From Fidelibacterota bacterium (GTDB lineage: Bacteria; Marinisomatota; Marinisomatia; Marinisomatales; UBA8229): a stretch of 10,176 nucleotides of DNA. The DNA lies in contig NYYF01000023.1 of NCBI GenBank assembly GCA_002686675.1, positions 1 through 10,176 on the forward strand. The letters are read 5' to 3'. The notes beneath the pieces were generated by a model. It was not told the DNA's origin and did no database searches. It worked only from the letters and a program-made list of their open reading frames with translations. The translations under genes were made by a program, and so were the position numbers. Shown piece after piece: positions 1 through 8,464 of the stretch. Numbering within the stretch: the first letter of the stretch is position 1; every line of letters starts with the position of its first letter.

Positions 1-774
1 GGCTGCTTCAATCTGCCGGACTTCATTGGCATGAACAAATACAGGGATTTCACCAGAAATCACCGGCAGCATTCCCTCCAACCGTAAATCATGCTTGAAT
101 GAGGAACTCTCGGTTGCTTTGAGCTGTGCATACGCATGGGATTTCTGAATCAAATCATCAATTTTCTGGATAGATTTTAAGCGTGAATCCTTATCCTTTT
201 TTTCTTTCTGTTTTCCTGGCTTTGGCTTGGGGATATTCATGGAAGGCCAGAATAAATGCAGTCCAACCGGGTGTTTTAACGTTGCATCTTCCCAGGTCCA
301 ACCATCCAGCATCATAAGTGAGGATGTGCCGGAAACGAGCCCTGAACGAGGTACTGACAGTGCCAGAAGGACGCCATTAGACCGGGTAATGGGTATAAGT
401 TCGGAATCAGGATTATAACTCACATTGGCCCTTACATTGGGATTGACAGCCCCCACTTCTGCATAATCCCTGGTCGCCCGAACTGCGCCAATTTCCTGTA
501 GTCCAAGAGTAGAACCCGCTGAAATGAGACCGGGAAAAACATGCTGTCCGGAAACATCTATTATTTCCGCTTCAGCAGGAATATCCAGATTTTGGCCAAC
601 TGAGGTGATTTTTCCATTTTCAAAAAGTATATCTGCATTTTCCAGAATGCCATGAGATATGGTATGGATTGTTCCTCCCTGGATCAGGATGGGATGATCC
701 TGACTTGGAGCAGGGATCTGATCGGAAGATAACAGATAGCTTACGATAATGAATATACTGGAGATATGCTTCAT
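1..774 (-). CDS. Exported amidohydrolase-superfamily protein, cut by the left edge (N-terminal 258 residues)
   Basis: An uninterrupted frame reads from an ATG at 774 to the window edge (258 codons, no stop); the C-terminus lies outside. Residues 1-18 (MKHISSIFIIVSYLLSSD) look like a signal peptide, so the product is probably exported. Residues about 31-82 form the small beta-sandwich entry typical of imidazolonepropionase-like amidohydrolases (GGTIHT, ENADILFENGKITSVG, then FPGLI). At the point where active members have PGLIDxHxH, this protein reads PGLISAGSTLG, so both first-strand metal histidines are missing (G87 and T89 stand there). A later strand has VFVHAN with H248, matching the strand-5 ligand position. 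The pieces EIGAVRATRDY, NPNVR and SGTSS resemble a Bacteroidota/FCB family of roughly 430 residues that is often encoded beside a long double amidohydrolase, as recalled from family knowledge. The start overlaps the upstream stop as ATGA, with no Shine-Dalgarno, so translational coupling is likely. Residues about 186-200 are rich in Lys and Pro. Substrate unknown. Confidence 0.88.
   Translation of the reverse strand, partial: MKHISSIFIIVSYLLSSDQIPAPSQDHPILIQGGTIHTISHGILENADILFENGKITSVGQNLDIPAEAEIIDVSGQHVFPGLISAGSTLGLQEIGAVRATRDYAEVGAVNPNVRANVSYNPDSELIPITRSNGVLLALSVPRSGLVSGTSSLMMLDGWTWEDATLKHPVGLHLFWPSMNIPKPKPGKQKEKKDKDSRLKSIQKIDDLIQKSHAYAQLKATESSSFKHDLRLEGMLPVISGEIPVFVHANEVRQIEAA
771..774 (-). 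other. ATGA stop/start overlap between the two amidohydrolase genes
   Basis: The minus strand reads ATGA: ATG (774-772) opens the left-edge gene and TGA (773-771) ends the 988-codon gene. The bases just upstream encode the last residues LEKL and contain no purine-rich ribosome-binding site at a normal distance, so the downstream gene probably depends on ribosomes arriving from upstream. This fixes the start of the left-edge gene. Confidence 0.8.
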
Positions 775-3737
775 AATTTTTCTAAGCAATGTTGATGATC
801 TGCAGATTCCTCTTCATGGTGTTTCCATTCCTTTTTCTTCTTATCATCCTTCCTTGATAATATTTTATTCACCAGGTTCCTGCGTAATTTCTTATCTCTC
901 TTCTTCAATTTTTTATCCTCTTCCAATGAGAAATATCGAATCCCATCGATCCAGGTTTGTTCGCATACTGCCCGGGTTGATAGAGGATGATCGCTCCAGA
1001 TCACAAAGTCTGCATCTTTTCCAACCTCCAGAGAACCAACCCACTTATCGATCTTTAATTGGATTGCGGGGTTCAAGGTCACTAGCTTCAGCGCTTCTTC
1101 TTCAGAGAGACCACCATATTTCACACCTTTAGAGGCCTCTGTATTCATTCGCCGTGCCAGTTCACGGGAATCCGAATTAAAGGACACAGTCACTCCCACA
1201 TCCGTCATCAGTGCACCATTATAGGGAATGGCATCAATAACCTCATACTTATACGCCCACCAATCCGAAAAAGTAGAGGCATTGGCTCCGTGTTCCTTGA
1301 TACGGTCAGCAACTTTATACCCTTCCAGTACATGCTGAAAGGTCCCCACAGTAAAACCAAAATCTTCTGCAACCCTGGTGAGCATGAGTATTTCATCCTG
1401 ACGGTAGGAATGGCAATGTATCTGCCTCTTCCCTTCCAATATCTCTACCAGTGCTTCTAATTCCAGGTCTCTTCTTGGCGGCACCTTTTTTTTCCATCGC
1501 TTGGGATTTTTGTTATAACCACTCCATTTCTCCTGGTATTCCACAGCCGATGTAAAAGCGTCCCGTAAAATCTGTTCAACACCCATACGTGTCTGAGGAT
1601 AACGGGTTGTATTGTCATCACCCCAATTGGACTGTTTTACGTTCTCACCAAGGGCAAACTTGATACCTTTTACCGCGTTGGAATACAGCAGGGCATCAGG
1701 TGTAGCTCCCCAGCGCAGCTTAATGACTGCGTTCTGGCCACCGATTGTATTCGCAGAGCCATGAAGAATATTGGCCATGGTCAAACCACCGGCCAGTTCC
1801 CGGTAAATGGTAATATCATTACTGTTTAAGACATCCTGAATGCGCACTTCAGCGGTAATTGACTGGGTTCCTTCATTAATGGAAAAAGCAGCGGAATGGG
1901 AATGACAGTCAATCAGCCCCGGAGTTATATGTTTTCCAGTCCCATCAATAACCATTACATCTTTGGGTGGGTTAATATTTTTCCCGATTTTCTTTACCCT
2001 GCCATCACTGAACAGGATATCATAGTCTTCCAATATTCCCTGATTTCCGCTGGTCCAGATGGTGGTGTTCTGAATCAGGACAACCTGATCTTTCAATACG
2101 GTGTTTTCCCAGCCATAGGTGCCTTCCGGATAGAAGAGAGAGAGTTTAGACCGGGTTTCGGATTTTTTCTCTTCTTCCTTTGCTTCTAATTTACCTGTTC
2201 TCAACGCATTCCAACTGAGCTTGAGATCATCATGGGCAGTACCTTCCATTTTATCATTTAAAATATGCCCGGTAAACCGACTGGGTGCAGCTGTGGAGTC
2301 CCATGTGACCTGCCAGCTGACGTAGCGCCCTCCCACTTTCAGCTTGGATAGTTGAAATTCAGTGGTATCCTGAATGATTTTTCCGCTGTAATGATCTGAG
2401 CCTTTCTTCAGTTCAAGTTGATATGATTCTTTACCGATGGTTAATTTCCAATTTCCATCTATAGATACATTATATTTGGGTTTGACGGGATATTCCTCTC
2501 CACCAATCCAGGTTGAAATTATGTCTGACTTGTCCTGGAAATAATCACCATCCACTACAGTGAGGTTGGCCATATAGCCTTCCTTGATTTTTCCTAATTG
2601 ATTTCCTATCCCCATTTTCTCAGCTGGGATCGTAGTCAAGGCAGCCAGGGCAGCGGCTTCAGACAGGCCTCGCTTTACGGATCGATTCAGGTTTTTCCGA
2701 AATTCGTTTCCTTCCAGGCCGTAGGCTGTGAGCGCAATCGGAATATTATGTTCAACCAGTATTGCTGGATTATCCGGTGCCATATCCCAGTGCTTCAGTT
2801 CTGCTGTGCTGTAACGAAGCTCCTGGTAAGGATCAGAAATGTCCGGAGTAGCAGGAAAATCCAATGGAAGAATCAAGAAAGGATCTTGCGCAGCTATTTC
2901 CGTAATTCGCCGGTATTCATAACCGCTTCCTTTCAGCCAGCAGTTCAACCTAAACTCTTCTGCAATCTTTAAAGATCGTAAGACCGTCAATTCATGGTTG
3001 GTCTCAACAATGAATGGCCTCTGATCTTTAAGCCAGTTACCTAATATTTCCAGGTCACGGTTTTTCTTCAGAGACTCATTTAACTGTGGATAACTTCTGG
3101 CTTTTTCACTGACTTTCCGGTACCAGTTGGCATCGATAAAAGTCTGCCGTAATAGAGCTACTACTCCTAGCAGTGCATTAGGATATGTACCCCTTCCCCA
3201 GCCATGTACCTCATATGCTATATCCTGGGCTACACCTGATTGGAGAATAGTCCCTTTCTTATCCAAATGGACCAAAGCTGTTTGACCTTGGAAAATGCCA
3301 GAATCGGGTACAATATGGGCAGCTGTAAAACCCAGCTTATGCAATGATTCCAGTTTCTTTTCATCCGGCTGGTACAAGCGGGATAAATCCCGCCTGGTAT
3401 GAACCTGGGAATTCCAGTGGGCATCATGATCGGGAGTGTCTCCTGATTTTGCGGGTATTTCTACCCAGCTGTCAATAAAACCCGGGTAGATTGTTTTTCC
3501 GTTCATATCCAGAATGGTTGCATCTTTTGGAATTTTTATATCTGTACCTACTTTTTCGATTAATCCATCCCGCATAATTATTGTGGCATTCTCCTTTATG
3601 ATCTCTGGCTCTACATACACCTTTCCACCCTGAAGTACCCATACTCTAGGAGAATGGGTTCGGAGTCCATCTGGGGGTTCTATCTGTCCCAGCACTGCAC
3701 TTGCAAAAAGTGATATCAAATAGAATATTTTTAACAT
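771..3737 (-). CDS. Exported double-domain amidohydrolase (988 residues) with a degenerate N-terminal half
   Basis: Residues 1-17 (MLKIFYLISLFASAVLG) form a signal peptide, so the protein probably acts in the periplasm or outside. Residues about 30-410 are an amidohydrolase-like half without metal ligands: PGFIDSWVE (85-93) where PGLIDxHxH is expected, E245 at the strand-5 His position, G270/S271 at the strand-6 position, and A338-G340 at the strand-8 Asp position. Residues about 425-515 are a beta-rich linker (DGNWKLTI onwards). Residues about 545-940 are a second amidohydrolase half with a full set: H612 and H614 (PGLIDCHSHS), K693 in GIKFALGEN as a possible carboxylated Lys, H774/H776, H802 and D856 (FNSDS). 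This half resembles imidazolonepropionase-like or prolidase-like enzymes and probably hydrolyses a C-N bond. The tail (about 938-988) is Lys/Glu-rich with HHEEESADHQHC. The start is the ATG directly before the signal peptide. It lies 72 bases after the M3 gene and overlaps the next gene by four bases. Family is firm; substrate is not. Confidence 0.92.
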   Translation of the reverse strand: MLKIFYLISLFASAVLGQIEPPDGLRTHSPRVWVLQGGKVYVEPEIIKENATIIMRDGLIEKVGTDIKIPKDATILDMNGKTIYPGFIDSWVEIPAKSGDTPDHDAHWNSQVHTRRDLSRLYQPDEKKLESLHKLGFTAAHIVPDSGIFQGQTALVHLDKKGTILQSGVAQDIAYEVHGWGRGTYPNALLGVVALLRQTFIDANWYRKVSEKARSYPQLNESLKKNRDLEILGNWLKDQRPFIVETNHELTVLRSLKIAEEFRLNCWLKGSGYEYRRITEIAAQDPFLILPLDFPATPDISDPYQELRYSTAELKHWDMAPDNPAILVEHNIPIALTAYGLEGNEFRKNLNRSVKRGLSEAAALAALTTIPAEKMGIGNQLGKIKEGYMANLTVVDGDYFQDKSDIISTWIGGEEYPVKPKYNVSIDGNWKLTIGKESYQLELKKGSDHYSGKIIQDTTEFQLSKLKVGGRYVSWQVTWDSTAAPSRFTGHILNDKMEGTAHDDLKLSWNALRTGKLEAKEEEKKSETRSKLSLFYPEGTYGWENTVLKDQVVLIQNTTIWTSGNQGILEDYDILFSDGRVKKIGKNINPPKDVMVIDGTGKHITPGLIDCHSHSAAFSINEGTQSITAEVRIQDVLNSNDITIYRELAGGLTMANILHGSANTIGGQNAVIKLRWGATPDALLYSNAVKGIKFALGENVKQSNWGDDNTTRYPQTRMGVEQILRDAFTSAVEYQEKWSGYNKNPKRWKKKVPPRRDLELEALVEILEGKRQIHCHSYRQDEILMLTRVAEDFGFTVGTFQHVLEGYKVADRIKEHGANASTFSDWWAYKYEVIDAIPYNGALMTDVGVTVSFNSDSRELARRMNTEASKGVKYGGLSEEEALKLVTLNPAIQLKIDKWVGSLEVGKDADFVIWSDHPLSTRAVCEQTWIDGIRYFSLEEDKKLKKRDKKLRRNLVNKILSRKDDKKKKEWKHHEEESADHQHCLEKL

Positions 3738-3809
3738 TTCATCATAACATATTTAAGTGGAATGAACATTAATTTAGATATAACCTAAGGGGATAAATTT
3801 AATAGAAGA
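3738..3809 (-). other. AT-rich 72-base gap between the M3 peptidase and amidohydrolase genes
   Basis: This is the largest gap in the window. It is strongly AT-rich. I see no hairpin followed by a T-run that would end transcription after the M3 gene, and no -35/-10 pair good enough to name. The bases before the ATG at 3737 (TTATGATGAA on the minus strand) give no convincing Shine-Dalgarno. A promoter could sit here and separate the exported amidohydrolases from the peptidase operon, but the sequence does not decide between that and read-through. Confidence 0.35.
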
Positions 3810-5510
3810 TTATAATTTTGATACATCAATTTCATCAAACCAATTCTTAATTGTACCTACTACGTTTTTAAGCGTTCCTTCTTCAAATGGAGATGATAAT
3901 CCAGCTAATTTCACAAGCTCAGCAAACGACTTGCTACCCCCTGCCTTGCACAACCTATAGTAATCTTTCCAGGCCGCATCATGATCCTGATCAAACTTTA
4001 TCCAGAACTGCATAGCGCACACTTGCGCTAATGTGTAATCAATATAATAAAATGGCAATTGATAAATGTGAAGCTGACCCTGCCAAACACCGCCAGATTT
4101 CGGGAAACTCATATCATCGTAATCTCTGTGAGGAAGATACAGTTTTTCCAGCTCAGACCACCTCTCCTTCCTCGCTTCTGGAGTTGCATTAGGGTTGCTG
4201 TACACCCAATGCTGAAAATGGTCTACGCAGGCACCATAGGGAAGAAATAAAATAGCGTTCACCATGTGCATATAACGGAATTTTTCCGCTTGATCCCCGA
4301 AAAAACGTTCCATCCATGGCCAGGTAATGAATTCCATGCCCATAGAGTGGATTTCAGCGGATTCCATCGTGGGCCAGAGATAGCTTACCAATTCTTGCTT
4401 TCTGCTCGAATAACATTGGAAAGCATGGCCAGCCTCGTGAGTGAGTACTGTTACATCATGGTCCGTCCCATTAAAATTGGCGAAAATGTAAGGACGTTCA
4501 TAATCAGGGAAGCTGGTACAAAATCCACCGCCAGCTTTTCCTCTTCTGTTCACAAGGTCAAGGAGTTTTTCATTGACCATTCTGTCAAAGAACTCCCCAG
4601 TCTCTGATGAGAGTTCATGGTACATCTTTTGAGCGGCTGCAACAAGCTCATCTGGTGTCCCTTCAGGTTTAGGATTGCCTTCAGGAAAATTAATTCCATC
4701 GTAGAAATACAGTTTTTCAAAATTCAGAATATCCTTCCGCTTCTGATACAATTTCCCCGCCAGAGGGACAACATGTTTAATGATCTGTTCACGATAACCT
4801 GCAACCGCTTTGGCATCATAATCACTTCGGGACATTTTCAAATACCCTAAAGGAATATAGTTCTTATACCCAAGCTCAAGAGCCATCCTGTGTCTCAGTT
4901 TTACCAGTTGATCGTACAAACTATCAAGCTTTTCTGAATTTTCTTCAAAAAAACTGAAGCGAGCCTCATAGGAACTTTTTCTGGTATCACGGTCCAGATC
5001 GGTGTGAAACGGTCCCAATCCGGTTAAATTATATGTTTCGCCCTTAAATGGAATCTTGGCACTGGCCAGCAGAGCTGTGTACTCATTCTTGAGTTTTGAT
5101 TCTTCAATAAGCATTTCCTTGATTTTAGGATCAAAGGTTTTCAGCTCCATTTTAAGGAGATTAAAGTACTGGTGTCCCCACTCATGTACCAGTTCATCCC
5201 TGTATTTGGATGAAACAACTACTTTAGCAAAGCGTGTGCTGAATTCGGACATTGACGGAGCTATCTCGTCATAATATTCATTCTCAGCTTTTGTTTCTTT
5301 ACTCTTTGTATCCCGGGCAAAATTTAAATGTGCTATCGCCTGATAAGTTGAATACTCCGAAAATACTTTATCCACCTCACGAATTAAATCATTTTGCTCT
5401 TCAACGCTTTTTGCGTACTCAAACTTAGAGATTATCCCGTCAAACTGCGGTTTCAGTTTATTGACATCAATCCGTTCGTAGTGATAATCATTATATTTTT
5501 TAATGCTCAT
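3810..5510 (-). CDS. M3-family oligoendopeptidase (PepF-related zinc metallopeptidase)
   Basis: This 566-residue protein matches the usual size of the bacterial M3 oligoendopeptidase group related to PepF. It should cleave short to medium peptides in the cytoplasm; no signal peptide or membrane segment is present. The zinc site is complete: H358-E-A-G-H362 (HEAGHAF) supplies two ligands and the general base E359, and E386 in ESAEIHSMGME lies 28 residues after the first His, where the distal ligand of M3 enzymes is expected. FANFNGTDHDVTVLTHEAGH is the typical lead-in to the motif. The largely helical N-terminal region (about 1-200) fits the cap of the M3 fold. The ATG at 5510 starts 26 bases after the stop of the M16C gene, with a weak GGA seven bases upstream, so co-transcription with that protease is likely. 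Its likely job is to finish peptides brought in by the importer or released by the M16C enzyme. Exact cleavage preference cannot be read. Confidence 0.95.
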   Translation of the reverse strand: MSIKKYNDYHYERIDVNKLKPQFDGIISKFEYAKSVEEQNDLIREVDKVFSEYSTYQAIAHLNFARDTKSKETKAENEYYDEIAPSMSEFSTRFAKVVVSSKYRDELVHEWGHQYFNLLKMELKTFDPKIKEMLIEESKLKNEYTALLASAKIPFKGETYNLTGLGPFHTDLDRDTRKSSYEARFSFFEENSEKLDSLYDQLVKLRHRMALELGYKNYIPLGYLKMSRSDYDAKAVAGYREQIIKHVVPLAGKLYQKRKDILNFEKLYFYDGINFPEGNPKPEGTPDELVAAAQKMYHELSSETGEFFDRMVNEKLLDLVNRRGKAGGGFCTSFPDYERPYIFANFNGTDHDVTVLTHEAGHAFQCYSSRKQELVSYLWPTMESAEIHSMGMEFITWPWMERFFGDQAEKFRYMHMVNAILFLPYGACVDHFQHWVYSNPNATPEARKERWSELEKLYLPHRDYDDMSFPKSGGVWQGQLHIYQLPFYYIDYTLAQVCAMQFWIKFDQDHDAAWKDYYRLCKAGGSKSFAELVKLAGLSSPFEEGTLKNVVGTIKNWFDEIDVSKL

Positions 5511-5517
5511 TTTCTAA

Positions 5518-5520
5518 TCC
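5518..5520 (-). promoter_or_regulatory. Weak ribosome-binding site for the M3 oligoendopeptidase gene
   Basis: On the minus strand GGA lies seven bases before the ATG at 5510, inside ACGGATTAGAAA. A further AGGA at 5527-5524 is 13 bases away, too far to be ideal. The match is short, but it supports initiation at this ATG. Confidence 0.3.
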
Positions 5521-5536
5521 GTATCCTAATTTTTAA

Positions 5537-8455
5537 CTATTCAAACACTTTCACCAATTCACCAAAGAGTTTACTTTCTTCCTTTATACGATTTTCATTT
5601 CCCAATACGCAGTACCTATCCTTATGCATCATCACATCAAGAATTTCAGCGATGTCCCGAATCTGCCTAGAGGAAGTGTTCAGGACTTCGTCCCTGTTCT
5701 TCTGTATATCTTTCTGAGAAATATGGCTGATGTAGCGTGAAGCAGAAATACTGCCTTTCATAGAGGGTGTCAGCGGGGAATCCAATTGCGAAATTGTCCC
5801 AATTATGTATTTGCTCATCTCTTTCTCTTCCGGATCAAACTGACGGTAATAATCCGCCATCTGGTCAAATGCATCAAGAGATTCTCTGAGGTTTGGGTCA
5901 CGGTAGGTCCCCATAAACACATTTCCACTCCTGCCAAAAACCGCAAAAGCACCATACGCACCACCCTGAACACGAATCCGATTCCACATATAATCCAACC
6001 TGGCTATCCCTGAAAATACAGCCATTGATCCGGTGTACTTATGCCCTAAGTGCTTAAAATTAAATCCTTTAGCTACATACTGGACATTCGCAGGTGTCAG
6101 CAATCCTTCATTTTTTGTTGAAAGTTCAAATTGGTAATCATGTGTTACCACGTTGGCTGACCTCAATCCTTCAAGAAAAGTGGAGAATGAATTGGAAAAA
6201 GCGGAATAATCATCCTCAGTCTGAGTAACACTGACAAGTAAATTATTTTTATTAAAAATCTGAGCAGTAATTTCTTTCAGGATTTTTACAAGAACCGGGT
6301 ATCTCTCATCAAAATTTCTTTCCAGATCAGAAATGAATTTATAGTACGATAATCCAGTAGTGATTTCATTGTATTTACCTGCCTGGGAGAAGTATGAAAA
6401 CAATCGTGACGATGCAACCGAATGGCCTGCTTCAGAAATGGACATTTCCTTTCTGGATTTTGATTCCTGTATAACTTCACGAATTCGGTTTTTATCATCA
6501 AATTTTGTATGGTTGATTATTTCTTTCATCAGCTCGAAAAGCTGGGGAAGCTTTTTGCTCACTGATTTGCCCTTTACTATCATTTTTGGGTAATAAGTTG
6601 AATCGTCATCATTTTCTATGTAATTACTGTCAGCGACACCAATTCCGCCGGTGTGAATGTTTATCTCGTTCGATAAATCGGAGTAGTGATATTTTTCCGT
6701 ACTGATCTCACCCATCAACCTTGACAAAATCGGAAGATATTGGATTTTTTCCTTTGGAATTACAGTCGTATCAAAATACAGTTTCACATAAGAAATACCA
6801 CTGGTAAAAATATTATGACTGAGTACAGTTACCCCAGATTCTGTCTTTTCTTCCATGGGAAGTATTTCGGCTTCCCTTTTGATATCATCCATGGATAGTG
6901 AAGGGATTTTTGCCAGATCTTCCGGAGAGTCCGGGGTAGACTGTTTTCGTTTCAGATTTTCTGTGTAAGAAATCATTTTTTTAACATCGTTCTCAGACAA
7001 TCCATGTTTCAGGGTAATCATTTTACGGCGAACCTTCTCAGCTTTTTTCTCAGCCAGGTTCCTTTCAGGTGAAAGCACCAAGAGATTTCGATGAGCATTA
7101 TTCATGAAATATTTATCGATCAACTTCTCAAAATAATTCGTTGTTAAAGCAGATTTAATTTTCTTTAATGAAGTTTCATATTCGAGCGCTTGAATTGGAT
7201 TACCATTATAATTCCAACTGTTCATTACCTCCATGCAATACACTAATCCTTTAGGATAAGAGCCGAAATCAGCCTCCCGCAAATGGAATTCAATGATATT
7301 GATCGCTGCTTTAATCAATTTCTTGTCAATACCATTTTTTATAATTTTTTCCAATGTACTATACAGAAGCTCACTGAATTCTGTTTTTCGTTCGCTCTCA
7401 GAATTTTTTACAATGATGCTGAAAAACGGCTGTCGCAAATGATTATTATAACTGCCAAAAACATCCTTTCCTAATCTGGATTCTAGCAGTGCTTTCTTTA
7501 ATGGAGCTGCTGGAGATTCCATAAGAATATAATCCAGCATTCCCATTGCCATGCTTAATTCCAGATTGTTGGATTCTCCAGTTACAAAATTCATACTTAG
7601 ATACGTTTTCTCCTTCTCATCTTCCTTTGCTGATATAGGGTAATATTTTTCAATCTCGTCGGGTTTAGCCCAGGGCTTAACCAATGGAATATCAGAATCA
7701 ATCTCAGATTCAGAAAATTCCTCCAAATATTCTTTGTGGATGAATTTGAGCCGATCTTCGACTGAACCATTGCCATAGATAAAAATCCTGCTGTTAGAAG
7801 GATGATAGAAACGTTTATGAAAATCGATAAATTCTTCATAAGAAAGGTTTGGGATCTCATCAGGGTCACCACCAGACTCAAATCCATAAACATGATCAGG
7901 AAACAGAGAGCGCTGGATATTTCTGAACAAAATTTGTTCTGGGGATGAAAATGCCCCCTGCATTTCGTTGTATACCACACCTTTTATGGAAATCTCATCC
8001 TCTTTTTTATTCAATTCATGATGCCAGCCTTCCTGCATGAGTATTTCCGGCTGTTCATAAATATTGGGGTGAAAAACTGCATCCAAATACACATCCATCA
8101 GATTAACAAAATCCTTCTCATTGGTACTGGCAACCGGGTACATTGTCTTGTCAGCGAAGGTCATAGCATTAAGAAATGTCTTAAAGGAACCCTTTAACAG
8201 TTCTACGAATGGCTCTTTAATAGGATATTTACGCGAACCACATAAAACGGAATGTTCTAAAATATGCGGTATGCCTTTACTGTTTTCCGGTGGTGTGCGA
8301 AACGTAATTGCAAAGACTTTATTATCATCATCATTCTCAATGTGAAGTAATTCCGCACCGGAATCATGTCGAAATAATCGAGCCATCGAATTAATCTCAG
8401 CGACTTTCTTTTTTTCTACTAATGCGAATCCATATGTTTTTTTTGAAATGTTCAT
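5537..8455 (-). CDS. Presequence-protease-like M16C zinc metallopeptidase (PreP/Cym1 family)
   Basis: From the ATG at 8455 the product is 972 residues, the normal size for this single-chain, two-half peptidase that encloses unfolded peptides in a chamber. The inverted zinc motif is H64-I-L-E67-H68, followed by strongly family-typical text (SVLCGSRKYPIKEPFVELLKG, TFLNAMT, YPVASTN). The distal ligand is E164 in VVYNEMQGAF, 100 residues after the first His, the same spacing as H77-E177 in Arabidopsis PreP1. The C-terminal half keeps R828 and Y834 (RVQGGAYGAF), matching the PreP Arg/Tyr pair that contacts substrate. Lysine-rich segments around 470-490 fit the M16C-associated linker region. There is no signal peptide, so it is likely cytoplasmic and degrades peptides of a few tens of residues. 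A TTG at 8464 would add three residues but sits almost on the AGGAAAG site, so ATG is preferred. It lies 33 bases after the DppF-like gene and 26 before the M3 peptidase. Confidence 0.95.
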   Translation of the reverse strand: MNISKKTYGFALVEKKKVAEINSMARLFRHDSGAELLHIENDDDNKVFAITFRTPPENSKGIPHILEHSVLCGSRKYPIKEPFVELLKGSFKTFLNAMTFADKTMYPVASTNEKDFVNLMDVYLDAVFHPNIYEQPEILMQEGWHHELNKKEDEISIKGVVYNEMQGAFSSPEQILFRNIQRSLFPDHVYGFESGGDPDEIPNLSYEEFIDFHKRFYHPSNSRIFIYGNGSVEDRLKFIHKEYLEEFSESEIDSDIPLVKPWAKPDEIEKYYPISAKEDEKEKTYLSMNFVTGESNNLELSMAMGMLDYILMESPAAPLKKALLESRLGKDVFGSYNNHLRQPFFSIIVKNSESERKTEFSELLYSTLEKIIKNGIDKKLIKAAINIIEFHLREADFGSYPKGLVYCMEVMNSWNYNGNPIQALEYETSLKKIKSALTTNYFEKLIDKYFMNNAHRNLLVLSPERNLAEKKAEKVRRKMITLKHGLSENDVKKMISYTENLKRKQSTPDSPEDLAKIPSLSMDDIKREAEILPMEEKTESGVTVLSHNIFTSGISYVKLYFDTTVIPKEKIQYLPILSRLMGEISTEKYHYSDLSNEINIHTGGIGVADSNYIENDDDSTYYPKMIVKGKSVSKKLPQLFELMKEIINHTKFDDKNRIREVIQESKSRKEMSISEAGHSVASSRLFSYFSQAGKYNEITTGLSYYKFISDLERNFDERYPVLVKILKEITAQIFNKNNLLVSVTQTEDDYSAFSNSFSTFLEGLRSANVVTHDYQFELSTKNEGLLTPANVQYVAKGFNFKHLGHKYTGSMAVFSGIARLDYMWNRIRVQGGAYGAFAVFGRSGNVFMGTYRDPNLRESLDAFDQMADYYRQFDPEEKEMSKYIIGTISQLDSPLTPSMKGSISASRYISHISQKDIQKNRDEVLNTSSRQIRDIAEILDVMMHKDRYCVLGNENRIKEESKLFGELVKVFE

Positions 8456-8464
8456 ATCAACCAA

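Noticed and set aside
749..1132. Plus-strand open frame of 127 codons opposite the end of the 988-residue amidohydrolase
   Set aside because: It lies antisense to well-conserved catalytic-domain sequence, resembles no family, and has no ribosome-binding site. It is a shadow of the real gene.
1484..1495. Possible frameshift at a run of eight T (A on the coding strand) in the amidohydrolase gene
   Set aside because: The frame reads through as WKKKVPP, and conserved catalytic motifs on both sides are in the same frame, so the gene is intact.
2598..2972. Plus-strand open frame of 124 codons
   Set aside because: Antisense to the N-terminal amidohydrolase half; composition looks random and no motif is seen.
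7597..7980. Minus-strand open frame of 127 codons with hydrophobic stretches that could be read as membrane segments
   Set aside because: It overlaps the M16C gene in another frame, over the strongly conserved region that carries the distal zinc ligand; the hydrophobicity is a by-product of the shifted frame.
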